NCBI GenBank assembly: GCA_046295175.1 | Contig: JBKBNY010000001.1 | Location: 248,001-312,000 of the forward strand | Source of the DNA: JALOLV01 sp046295175 | GTDB lineage: Bacteria; Bacteroidota; Bacteroidia; Cytophagales; Spirosomataceae | Direction: 5' to 3' | Length of the DNA: 64,000 nucleotides | Shown here: positions 16,473-24,601 of the stretch, piece after piece | Layout of the letters: each line of letters begins with the position of its first letter | How positions within the stretch are numbered: position 1 is the first letter of the stretch | Program-made: the position numbers and the translations under genes | The notes under the pieces: model-generated | Databases searched by the model: none | Seen by the model: only the letters and a program-made list of their open reading frames with translations | What the model was told of the DNA's origin: nothing

Positions 16473-19400
16473 CTACTTCAATACGTTAATCTTCACTTCG
16501 CTCAAGAGTCCTGATGGCAACAGAGGTTCTTTTCCACGATAAAACGGCATTGTTGTAAATGTTGTTTTCATGGGATTGGGTTGGGCATCACCAATCAAGC
16601 GGTTTACCCAAAGATTAGTCACTTTGATTTCAATGGCGTTTTCACCTGCCTTGATAGCATCCGAAATATCGAGTTTAAAAGGTTTTTTCCAAGCTGTTCC
16701 TACGTTTTTACCATTTACGATAACCTCTGCAATGTTTTTTACCTCACCTAAATCAATAATGTATTTTGCAGATTTATCAATAGAAGTCACTTTGAAATTA
16801 TTGCTGTATGAAGCTGTTCCAGAGAAATATTTGATGTCAATATCAGCATTTTCAGACCATGATGTTAATTTATCAAACGATATGTTTTTATCATTAAATT
16901 TCGTATTCCAACTTCCCGAAATTGTTAATAATGGAATTTCAGTTTTTGGGGCAATAGCAACACTATTAGCCATTGCTTTATCTTTGAAAACCACAAAAAA
17001 GGCATCCCAAGAGTCAAATTTCAACGGCACAATTGTTCTTCCATTTTTTATTTGATAACTTAACTTTTCGATTTTGCCTGTTTGAGCATTCCATAATTCA
17101 GGCACTTTACCACTTACTCTGAAACTAACTTCGACATCGGTTGGGTTTTCGCTTCTGTTGTTTAACCAATAAATATCAATTGGGGATTTTGAATTTATGA
17201 TTTCTGATTTACGATGTCTAAATAGAATTTTGTTTTTTGCCCCGTTGATAATTACATCAGGTTGCATTCCGATTGGTAGAGACGTGGCATGCAACGTCTC
17301 TACGTTGGTGTTGGATACATTCGATTTCGACCAAATTTCGTTGGCTAATTTCTGAAACTCAGTATCATTATCAGCCAAACTTGGCGATTTTTCTGGTTTT
17401 GCTCCAATAATTTTTATTCCTGCATCGGTTAAAGTTTTGATTCTTTTCAATACAGGTAAAGTCATTGATTTGGTCGATTCATCGAGAATCAATATATGAT
17501 AAGAATTACCCGATTTAGCAACCAATTTACCATTTTGAGCATCAATTACATTGATTAAGGCAGATGAATTGACAAAATCGAATTCAAATCCTGCTGGAAT
17601 ATTCGGTAGTTTTTCTCGGCAAATCCACGTAATATTGGTATTTTCTCCATACAAATACAGAATATCGGCCACGTTTTTTCCTTGTTGGAGCATGTAGCTA
17701 CTTCTTCCTAAATAATCCATCCATGCTTTTCCGCCAGCTTCTGCCCATGTTTCTTGTCGAGTAAAATACTGACCGAATGGTCCGAGAGAAAATCCAGGTT
17801 TTTTATCATCGAGAGGTTGATGAACGGAAGTATGTATCACGAAACGATTCAAACCCGAAGCCATTTCTAAATCAGCCGTTCGTTTCAATTTTTCAGGATG
17901 CCACGAAAAAGCATCACGGGCAGAGGTCATAGACTCAGCAGCCACAATGTTTTGACCATAAATATTTGCAACAGAAGCAGCTTCACGAATATCTCCTTCA
18001 CTCCGCACCTCTTCATCATTGCCAGCAGCCAAACTGCCCGGTGTCCACATGGCCGACATCGGAATATCAGAATATCGTTTTACGTCCATGCCATCAGCTA
18101 AAAAAATACGTCTATCCTCATGACTTTCGGTATAACGTTTCATGCCACGTTTGTGCAACTCCTCCCCTATTACATCGTAATGATTTTCGGCTATCATTTC
18201 ACCGATTGTCTTACGAAAATCCCACAAGAATTTTTCACTCGCTTCCACACTATTTATGATTCTACCCGTTAGAGCAGGAATCCATTTGGTGATTTCGTAC
18301 CCCCGACGTTTCTTAAATTCTTTCGTAAAATCTTTCGTCCAATTCATGTGTCCTGCTTCGTAACTATCCAAAACCATGTGAGTCAAGCCCTTTGCCCCCA
18401 TTAAGCCACCTGTGGCATCTTTATACATATCGAGGTAAGTATTGATGTAACGACGAACGGCATCTTTATCTAATTTATCAACTTCCAAACCCGTTGCCTC
18501 TGGTGATGCAGGATGATTTTGACGACCAGTAAGTGAATAGCCTAATCTGACAACCATCCACTCTCCTGCTGGGACATCCCACTCAAGAGTTCCGTCTGCT
18601 TTCAATTTGCTTGTCAAATCAATCACATTTTCTTCAGAAATAACATCGGCATTTTCGGCCAAATAAGATTTATTATCTTCTTTCCAAGGTGTGAAACCTG
18701 CCTTATCTTCTACTTGGTCGATACGAGAAGTATTAAAAAGGACAAACTCTGAAACATTTGCTCCCTCGGGTTTTCCAGAACCACCCATTCCAAAAGAAGC
18801 CAACATTCCATTTACTTCTGGTTTGAGCGTTTCGATGGCAAAACGCCAATATTTGGCAGTAGTTGGTGGAATAGCAACTGTTAAAAATGGGTTGATACTT
18901 GTAGAAAGTTCGGCCACCGTTCGGAAATTCACACCATCATCACTAACTTTTAATCTTCTGTTTTTAGGCACTCCGTTAAATTCTGCCAAACCACCCGCAG
19001 GAGCTACTCCGATAGCAAAAGCCTTGAATGTTTGCGGAGAGTCAAATTCATACTGAATATACATATCCTGCCCAATTTCGGTTGGGGGCAATAGATAGGC
19101 TTTACCCAAATTGTGGTCGAGCATGGCTTTTACATCCCAATCGCCGCCACTTTTAGTCATTTTAGGGTTTAGGTCGAGTATATGCTTTTCATTACTCGGC
19201 AATTTGTAGGCTATTACTAAAGCATCTTTTGCAAATTTTGGTTTCTCGCCCACAAAACTACCTGAAATACCATCTGCAATTCCCACATCTTGGAATTTAC
19301 CTGTCTGATTTGGTAGCTCAGGTAAGTTAATCAATTGTGTTTTCCCGCCACTAACCAACGCCTCTGACCAAACGTATTTTTTCATGGCATCTTCGGGTTT

Positions 19401-19775
19401 TACCCACGGGCCACCCGTTACGCTCCAACCTGGCGAACCTGCGATTGCCATTTCAAGACCTTTTTTATCGGCAAGTTCAGTCGTAAATTTAAAAGCATCC
19501 TTCCAGTCAGGTTGCATAAAAACCAATTTCTTAGGTACAACAACTGGCGTGAAAAGATTAGCATCGAAGTTTTGAAAACCACCAATTCCAACACGCTCCA
19601 TCCATTCTAAATCTTTCTGGATACCCTCTTTTGTGATATTTCCGTTCATCCAGTGCCACCAAACTCGTGGTTTTGCCGCATTGGGTGGAGTCTGAAACTG
19701 GTTTTTATCTTGGGCATATACACCCAAACATACCGTGAAAAGTAGAAAGAAGCATGATTTTCTGGAATAGTTCAT
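16473..19775 (-). CDS. Alpha-L-rhamnosidase-like glycoside hydrolase (GH106 type)
   Basis: An 1100-residue secreted enzyme with a signal peptide (CFFLLFTVCLGVYAQ). The N-terminal catalytic part begins PRVWWHWMNGNITKEGI and DLEWMERVGIGGFQNFD, typical of GH106-like rhamnosidases. It continues through VLDSYEAGHMNWTKDF and AAESMTSARDAFSWHPE, followed by C-terminal beta-sandwich domains (FSGTASYSNNF, ENAIEIKVTNLWVNRLIGD). It probably removes rhamnose from plant or algal polysaccharides. It lies 34 bp after an SDR gene on the same strand and is likely cotranscribed. Residues about 825-834 and 851-859 are encoded by repeat-like DNA; these seem to be tolerated surface insertions. The family call is strong; the exact sugar is inferred. 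Confidence 0.85.
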   Translation of the reverse strand: MNYSRKSCFFLLFTVCLGVYAQDKNQFQTPPNAAKPRVWWHWMNGNITKEGIQKDLEWMERVGIGGFQNFDANLFTPVVVPKKLVFMQPDWKDAFKFTTELADKKGLEMAIAGSPGWSVTGGPWVKPEDAMKKYVWSEALVSGGKTQLINLPELPNQTGKFQDVGIADGISGSFVGEKPKFAKDALVIAYKLPSNEKHILDLNPKMTKSGGDWDVKAMLDHNLGKAYLLPPTEIGQDMYIQYEFDSPQTFKAFAIGVAPAGGLAEFNGVPKNRRLKVSDDGVNFRTVAELSTSINPFLTVAIPPTTAKYWRFAIETLKPEVNGMLASFGMGGSGKPEGANVSEFVLFNTSRIDQVEDKAGFTPWKEDNKSYLAENADVISEENVIDLTSKLKADGTLEWDVPAGEWMVVRLGYSLTGRQNHPASPEATGLEVDKLDKDAVRRYINTYLDMYKDATGGLMGAKGLTHMVLDSYEAGHMNWTKDFTKEFKKRRGYEITKWIPALTGRIINSVEASEKFLWDFRKTIGEMIAENHYDVIGEELHKRGMKRYTESHEDRRIFLADGMDVKRYSDIPMSAMWTPGSLAAGNDEEVRSEGDIREAASVANIYGQNIVAAESMTSARDAFSWHPEKLKRTADLEMASGLNRFVIHTSVHQPLDDKKPGFSLGPFGQYFTRQETWAEAGGKAWMDYLGRSSYMLQQGKNVADILYLYGENTNITWICREKLPNIPAGFEFDFVNSSALINVIDAQNGKLVAKSGNSYHILILDESTKSMTLPVLKRIKTLTDAGIKIIGAKPEKSPSLADNDTEFQKLANEIWSKSNVSNTNVETLHATSLPIGMQPDVIINGAKNKILFRHRKSEIINSKSPIDIYWLNNRSENPTDVEVSFRVSGKVPELWNAQTGKIEKLSYQIKNGRTIVPLKFDSWDAFFVVFKDKAMANSVAIAPKTEIPLLTISGSWNTKFNDKNISFDKLTSWSENADIDIKYFSGTASYSNNFKVTSIDKSAKYIIDLGEVKNIAEVIVNGKNVGTAWKKPFKLDISDAIKAGENAIEIKVTNLWVNRLIGDAQPNPMKTTFTTMPFYRGKEPLLPSGLLSEVKINVLK
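17197..17222. repeat. GATTTACGAT-type repeat inside the rhamnosidase gene
   Basis: The sequence TTATGATTTCTGATTTACGA followed by TGTCT closely matches the reverse complement of the tandem repeat at 1232-1260. It lies in frame in the rhamnosidase coding sequence, 53 bp from a palindromic element. Confidence 0.5.
17276..17303. repeat. Palindromic repeat inside the rhamnosidase gene
   Basis: GTAGAGACG and CGTCTCTAC are perfect 9-bp arms around TGGCATGCAA, itself partly palindromic. The element is in frame within the coding sequence and contributes about ten residues. A related string (GACGTGCC/GGCACG) follows coaD at 61137-61154. Confidence 0.75.
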
Positions 19776-19809
19776 TATATTTTCAATTTTAACTTTTTAT
19801 TTTACGAAA

Positions 19810-20580
19810 TCACTCATAAGGCGAAGCCCCAACGGAAGTCCAACCGCCATCAATGACAAGGTTTTGCCCCATGATTTGTCGGGACAAAGGCGATACCAAA
19901 AAGAGAGCCGCATTGGCAATGTCTTCTACGGTTGCTGGTCTGCCCGATGGTGTAATTCTCGACCAAGTTTTGATATAATCGGCATCTTCGAGCGTGCGTT
20001 CGGTGAGTGTTGCACCAGGCACAATTGTGTTGATATTGATACGGTGGGGAGCCAAATCTACAATTAGATTTTTGGCCAATTGGTCGATAGCGGCCTTGGT
20101 CATTCCGTAGGCAGCTAAGTTTAAATGTGCCGCATGAGCAGTAACAGACGATGTCAGTAGAACACTCCCGCCGTGTCCTTGCAAAACCATCTGTTTGGCA
20201 GCGGCTTGTGTCAAGAAAAAAGTACCGAAAAGATTTATTTTTAGTAGTTTTTCCATTGATTCGGGTTTATATTCTAAAAAATCACCAAATGTCGTAATAC
20301 CTGCATTGGCTATCAGAATATCCAATTTACCAAAGGTATCTACTACAAATTTTACAATTCCTTCGATTGTTTTTATTTCCGAAATATCTCCACCAAATGC
20401 TTTACAAACCCCACCCTGTTCGCTTATTTTATCGCTTGCCGACTGGGCTAAATTTTCATCAATATCATTCAAAATAACCATCGCACCTTGTAGAGCCAAT
20501 TGCTTAGCTATCTCATATCCGATTCCGATTCCTGCCCCCGTCACGATGGCTACTTGATTATTAAAAAGTTGATTCGACAT
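19810..20580 (-). CDS. SDR family oxidoreductase
   Basis: A 256-residue classical short-chain dehydrogenase: NAD(P)-binding TGAGIGIGYEIAKQL, NNAG-equivalent IANAGITTF, and catalytic S (SVLLTSSVTA) with Y-x3-K (YGMTK). The C-terminus (MGQNLVIDGGW) is typical of glucose or gluconate dehydrogenase-like SDRs. It is cytoplasmic. Its position directly before the rhamnosidase gene suggests it oxidises a released sugar, for example in the non-phosphorylative rhamnose route, but that is inference. Confidence 0.9.
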   Translation of the reverse strand: MSNQLFNNQVAIVTGAGIGIGYEIAKQLALQGAMVILNDIDENLAQSASDKISEQGGVCKAFGGDISEIKTIEGIVKFVVDTFGKLDILIANAGITTFGDFLEYKPESMEKLLKINLFGTFFLTQAAAKQMVLQGHGGSVLLTSSVTAHAAHLNLAAYGMTKAAIDQLAKNLIVDLAPHRININTIVPGATLTERTLEDADYIKTWSRITPSGRPATVEDIANAALFLVSPLSRQIMGQNLVIDGGWTSVGASPYE

Positions 20581-20772
20581 TTCAGTTTGTTAAGATTTAC
20601 GTTTAGTGATATTTCCGTAAAAGTATCAAAAACTTTATTTTACTTTGAAATGTTTCTCATTTCTATTCAGAAAATAATCTGCCCAAAATCTCATCTAAAA
20701 AGCATCTTGAACCGCAAACAAATCTTATTTTATAAATTGTGAAATAACATCGTTAAAAATAAGGGATAGAAT

Positions 20773-20835
20773 CCGTGGCACGGCTCGAACCTTTAACATT
20801 GAAAATCAGGCTATTATGGTTTAGCCGTGTCACGG
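20773..20835. repeat. Inverted repeat between SDR and MFS genes
   Basis: CCGTGGCACGGCT and AGCCGTGTCACGG pair over 12 of 13 positions, with a 37-nt loop, followed by TTTTTT on the plus strand. It lies in the 362-bp gap 20581-20942. The U-run orientation does not fit the minus-strand MFS gene, so a dispersed repeat is more likely than its terminator. I see nothing else in the gap. Confidence 0.6.
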
Positions 20836-20942
20836 TTTTTTAGGAAAGTTATTTCAAGCATTATAAAACAAAATAGTACAATTTGCTGCATATCATTTCA
20901 AGCACTATTATACTTATTGTCTAAAGATTAGGCATTATTTTT

Positions 20943-22130
20943 TCACTTTTTAGATTCTTGTAATTGAAAGACAAAAAACAACCCTAACACAGCTAAAAAA
21001 CCTGCCACCCACAAGAAAGCCGAAGGTGCGATTTTATCGGATAGTACGCCCGCAACGGCTGGTACTAAAACTCCACCTACAATCTCGCCAATGGCTGTAA
21101 TCAAGCCGATTGCTTTGGCTTTGAGGTGTACAGGCACAGCCTCAGACGGCACAACCGCAGCCGCCAATGGAATAGCTCCCATTAAAAAATAGGTTAATAA
21201 CATGGCTGGTAGGTGAATGGCTGTTCCTGCTAAATAATGCACTGCAAACGGATACATCGCCCCAACCAATGAGAAGACTATCAGTACTTTTTTGCGGCCA
21301 ATTTTATCTGACAAAGCTGGTACAATAATAGACGAGACCAACCCCGCTACGCCCAGAAGCCCCATGGTTTTGCCCATTTCGTCGGCGGTCATTCCTTGCG
21401 AACTAACGAAATAATTTGAAATAAAAGGGAGCGTAGCAAACCACCAACCAAATATGCAACAAGCCACGCCAATACCCCATCTTACGTTGTTGTATTGTAG
21501 AAGTTCTGAGATGTTCAATGCGAATTTTTCGTTAGTTTTTACACTTTCGGCAGTTGATTTCTGTACGAATTTCCATGCCAATACTCCCAAAATCAAGCCT
21601 GGAGCACCTGCAATGAAAAAGGCATTTCGCCAACCCATATCTTCGGCGATTTTAACTAAAAGCACCGGGGCCAAAATAGACCCAAAAAGTGCCGAGCCAA
21701 CGCCTTGCAAAATACCCGCATTGATGCCCAAACGGTTGGGAGAAGATTCACGCTCAACAAAGTTTTGTGCCAACGGAATAACTGGGCCTTCGGCAAAACC
21801 CATCACCAAGCGAGCAAGCAATAAAATGATAAATGAGGTGGCCAGACCTGAGCCAAACGAGCAAATAGAAAACACAAAAACGGCAATGATAAACACGGCT
21901 TTCTTTTTATTATTTGTTTCGGCCCAAGCCGTCGAGAAAAAGCTCGAAAAGGCCCAAGCCAGCGATAACGCTCCGGCCAAAAGGCCGATTTGAGTATTAT
22001 TTAAATTGAGGTCTTTGGCTACATAAGGCATTAGGAAATTGAGTGCCAGTCGGTCGAAAAACAAACAGCCGAAAGTGAGTGCCATGAGCAACACAATGCC
22101 ATTTTCGTAAGTAAAAACTCCTTTTTTCAT
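20943..22130 (-). CDS. MFS transporter (sugar-acid/ACS-like)
   Basis: A 395-residue, roughly 12-TM major facilitator protein. The first helix is followed by FFDRLALNFLMPYVAKDL; the loop 2-3 motif is replaced by AWAETNNKKK, and DKIGRKKVLIVFSLVGAM marks the second half. The sequence (RLVMGFAEGPVIPLAQNF) resembles the anion:cation symporter and hexuronate transporter branch. It lies 59 bp after the outer-membrane-like protein gene and probably shares its promoter. Role inferred: uptake of the sugar or sugar acid handled by this locus. Confidence 0.88.
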   Translation of the reverse strand: MKKGVFTYENGIVLLMALTFGCLFFDRLALNFLMPYVAKDLNLNNTQIGLLAGALSLAWAFSSFFSTAWAETNNKKKAVFIIAVFVFSICSFGSGLATSFIILLLARLVMGFAEGPVIPLAQNFVERESSPNRLGINAGILQGVGSALFGSILAPVLLVKIAEDMGWRNAFFIAGAPGLILGVLAWKFVQKSTAESVKTNEKFALNISELLQYNNVRWGIGVACCIFGWWFATLPFISNYFVSSQGMTADEMGKTMGLLGVAGLVSSIIVPALSDKIGRKKVLIVFSLVGAMYPFAVHYLAGTAIHLPAMLLTYFLMGAIPLAAAVVPSEAVPVHLKAKAIGLITAIGEIVGGVLVPAVAGVLSDKIAPSAFLWVAGFLAVLGLFFVFQLQESKK

Positions 22131-22189
22131 AGTTTCAATTAGGGTTTGATTGATTTATCGGATAAAGTAAACGAATAATAACTCAAGGC

Positions 22190-22852
22190 TCAATTGAGCT
22201 GAACACGAGCAAAAACTCCCAAATTTTCTTTAAAAACCTTGTGAGGTCCATACCAGTTGGCATCGGCTCCCAAACCAAATTGATAGTTTTTGACAGAAAG
22301 GCCAGCCCGCATTGCCACAAAACTTCGTTCATGATGAGCCTCCGTTGGATTATAGACATAAAGCCCTTGAAATCTCGTATAAAGACCTAATTTTGGTGTT
22401 AGCTGCGGTTTAAATTCCAAGATATTAATGCTTTCGAGATTATGTCCATCTTTTAAATCGACAGTGGGAACTGTAATAAAAAGCCATTTTTTATTGGCAA
22501 AAACATACTGAAATCCCGCAATTTTTCTGAAACCCGACTTATGATTCATTGCCACGCCAGCCGTCAACGAAAAACCTTTGAAAAATGCATAGTTGAGCAT
22601 AGCCTGTGAAACAAACTCATTGTTTGCAAGCCTATTTTTATAGTCACCCGTTATGTTGGTCATATTGAAAAATCCCCACTTACTTTTTTCTGTAAAATGC
22701 TTGGCTACCACCATCTGCACATTCAAGTAGTTATTTCCAGCAAAAACCTCAACAGGAATGGGCGTTACTCGGAGAGCTGGACCATGTTCTTGGGCGTTTA
22801 AATACGCTGAAAAAAAGAGAATTAGTAAGGTAATTTTCTGAAATACTTTCAC
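22190..22852 (-). CDS. Putative outer-membrane beta-barrel protein
   Basis: A 220-residue protein with a signal peptide (ITLLILFFSAYLNAQ). Short amphipathic strands repeat through the mature part (NYAFFKGFSLTAGVAMNH, KLGLYTRFQGLYVYN, NYQFGLGADANWYGP), and it ends VFARVQLN. This pattern suggests a small outer-membrane barrel, but I cannot name a family. It is the first gene of a two-gene unit with the MFS transporter. An 88-bp element identical in layout to one before the TonB receptor gene lies about 285 bp upstream. Confidence 0.7.
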   Translation of the reverse strand: MKVFQKITLLILFFSAYLNAQEHGPALRVTPIPVEVFAGNNYLNVQMVVAKHFTEKSKWGFFNMTNITGDYKNRLANNEFVSQAMLNYAFFKGFSLTAGVAMNHKSGFRKIAGFQYVFANKKWLFITVPTVDLKDGHNLESINILEFKPQLTPKLGLYTRFQGLYVYNPTEAHHERSFVAMRAGLSVKNYQFGLGADANWYGPHKVFKENLGVFARVQLN

Positions 22853-23136
22853 TTGTAATATTATTTTATATCGCTGATTATCAATCGCTTAATTAAATAC
22901 AAAGCAAAATTTTTAGGTTGTTACACCGTGCAAAAAATTTACACCAGATGTCTTTGTATTTGATTACAAATCCATCAACATTTTAAAAAAATTTGGCTGT
23001 CAAAAATGCAATAGATTTCGGCGTATCTTTTGGAGTTGAGTTTCGTTGAATAAATTGTGCAAAACCCGATGTACTCAAAAAATAGCAGAAATATAATTTG
23101 GTATAGTCTCATCGTACAATACAACAGTAAGAACCT

Positions 23137-23224
23137 CATTTTTAGTAAGGTTTAAATAATTTATTGTACAAAACTAATAAGAAGAAGATAAGAAAAATTA
23201 GCAGAAAACGATATAAAATATGCA
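23137..23224 (-). promoter_or_regulatory. 88-bp control region, copy A (MFS unit)
   Basis: This stretch aligns without gaps to 27562-27649, matching at about 74 of 88 positions counted by eye. The longest exact block spans GTACAAAACTAATAAGAA. On the minus strand it contains TAGTTTTG, which fits the TAnnTTTG -7 box, but no TTG at the usual distance, which suggests activator dependence. The 433-bp gap 22853-23285 also holds a terminator and an otherwise featureless leader of about 285 nt. Confidence 0.75.
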
Positions 23225-23244
23225 AAATCAATGTATTCAAATAA

Positions 23245-23281
23245 AAACGTGGAGATGCAAATTTTTTGCGTCTCCACGTTT
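23245..23281 (-). terminator. Terminator of the sugar isomerase-like gene
   Basis: AAACGTGGAGATGCAAA and TTTGCGTCTCCACGTTT pair over 16 of 17 positions with a 3-nt loop, followed on the minus strand by TTATTTG. It lies 4 bp past the stop of the gene at 23286. Confidence 0.88.
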
Positions 23282-23285
23282 GAGA

Positions 23286-24323
23286 TTATGCTAATACATT
23301 TTTACAGAATTCAAGGCATTTTTTTACTTCTTTTACCGAAGTAGAGCCTTCTGGTACTTTGTATTCTAATTCGATTGTAGCAGGGAAGCCGTACTTATTA
23401 TCGCGAATCAGTTTAAGAGCCTCGGCAATTGGTGTATCGCCTTTGCCCCACTCTAAATTTCCACCACCATTGGCTTTGGTTTGGCGGTCTTTTACGTGCA
23501 TACTTACGATTCGGTCGTGCTTTTGCTTGATAATGTCTAACGGATTCGGATTTCCAGCGGCCACAAAATGCCCAAAATCAAGATTTAAAGAATTAGCTGG
23601 CGATTGCGAAAGTGCTGTATCCCAAAGCGTATAAGTCTGTTGCTCATGCCCGTGATAACCGACTTTGAGTCCGAATTTTTCGGCAATTTTACCCAGCTTA
23701 AGCGTATGAGCGTCATTGCTTGGGTGTTCAAGCGTTACCTGATTTGCACCAATCGCTTTGGCGGCTTTCATACCGTATTCAATCTCGGCCTCACTACTTT
23801 GCAAACCAAAAGCATCGGGCTTAAAGGCATACACCGAAACCCCTGCTTTCTTGTATTTTTTACCCAATTCTTCAAACTTACCCATGTCGGCACTGAGTCG
23901 CCATTTAGCCAACTCGGCACGGTAAGCCTTCATTTTTGCATCTACTTCTTCGAGTGTTTTCTTTTCGTCATCGGTCAATTCTTTTTTATCGAATCGCTTA
24001 CGCATAAGTGGCATTACCGAACGCATATCGAGTGAATTTTTTGGGGCTCCGGCAAAAGATTCGGCAGGACCACCCATCAATTCGATGGCACTGATTCCAG
24101 AATCTAAAACGTATTGTAGCGTTGCCTCGGCACTTTGGTCTGGCATATCTCTGAACGAATACGTGATGACACCTACCTGTACCCCATTTATCAATGATTT
24201 AGGTTTACCAAAATTATCAATAATGGCAGGCATCCCCCAGACTTTATTACTTAGTAATGAGCCAGTTATGAGCGTGGTTGCGGCTCCGAGAAACTGACGG
24301 CGTGAGTTATTTGTGTTTTCCAC
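23286..24323 (-). CDS. Sugar phosphate isomerase/epimerase-like TIM-barrel protein
   Basis: A 345-residue protein with a Tat-type leader (NNSRRQFLGAATTLITGSLL), so it acts outside the cytoplasm. The mature part is a xylose-isomerase-like TIM barrel (AP endonuclease 2 superfamily). Metal-site candidates are in NQVTLEHPSND, GYHGHEQQTY, NSLNLDFGHF, SMHVKDRQ and ATIELEYKVPEG. Periplasmic members of this family work on keto-sugars and are common beside GMC and ThuA dehydrogenases. It lies between the TonB receptor and MFS units. The family call is firm; the reaction is unknown. Confidence 0.88.
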   Translation of the reverse strand: MENTNNSRRQFLGAATTLITGSLLSNKVWGMPAIIDNFGKPKSLINGVQVGVITYSFRDMPDQSAEATLQYVLDSGISAIELMGGPAESFAGAPKNSLDMRSVMPLMRKRFDKKELTDDEKKTLEEVDAKMKAYRAELAKWRLSADMGKFEELGKKYKKAGVSVYAFKPDAFGLQSSEAEIEYGMKAAKAIGANQVTLEHPSNDAHTLKLGKIAEKFGLKVGYHGHEQQTYTLWDTALSQSPANSLNLDFGHFVAAGNPNPLDIIKQKHDRIVSMHVKDRQTKANGGGNLEWGKGDTPIAEALKLIRDNKYGFPATIELEYKVPEGSTSVKEVKKCLEFCKNVLA

Positions 24324-24551
24324 TTTAATAAATGTTATGGTTGAATAAATTATACTATGATGCCGTAATCTTATAGACTTCGTGCTAACGTAAAATCAGT
24401 AAATCGTTGAGTTGTATCAATCCTCAGACGAGATTGCTTTTCCTACGATTTTGAGATAAAATTATGAAATAATCAGACACTTCCTACACACAATCAAATT
24501 AAATTGTATTAATCTTCAAGACTTCATTGGTCGTTGATTTTCAGAAGATTA

Positions 24552-24585
24552 AAAAACGGAATAGAAAAGTATCTATCCCGTTTTT
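24552..24585 (-). terminator. Terminator of the TonB receptor gene
   Basis: AAAAACGGAATAG and CTATCCCGTTTTT pair with one mismatch around an 8-nt loop. On the minus strand the stem ends in a T run. It lies 16 bp past the receptor stop. Confidence 0.8.
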
Positions 24586-24601
24586 ACTATTCAACCTTTA
24601 A

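Noticed and set aside
16570..17055. 161-residue open frame opposite the rhamnosidase gene
   Set aside because: Antisense to a well-supported gene, no start context and no motif.
21454..21993. 179-residue open frame on the plus strand over the MFS gene
   Set aside because: Antisense shadow of a membrane protein gene; composition (Lys/Ala/Pro-rich) is typical of such shadows.
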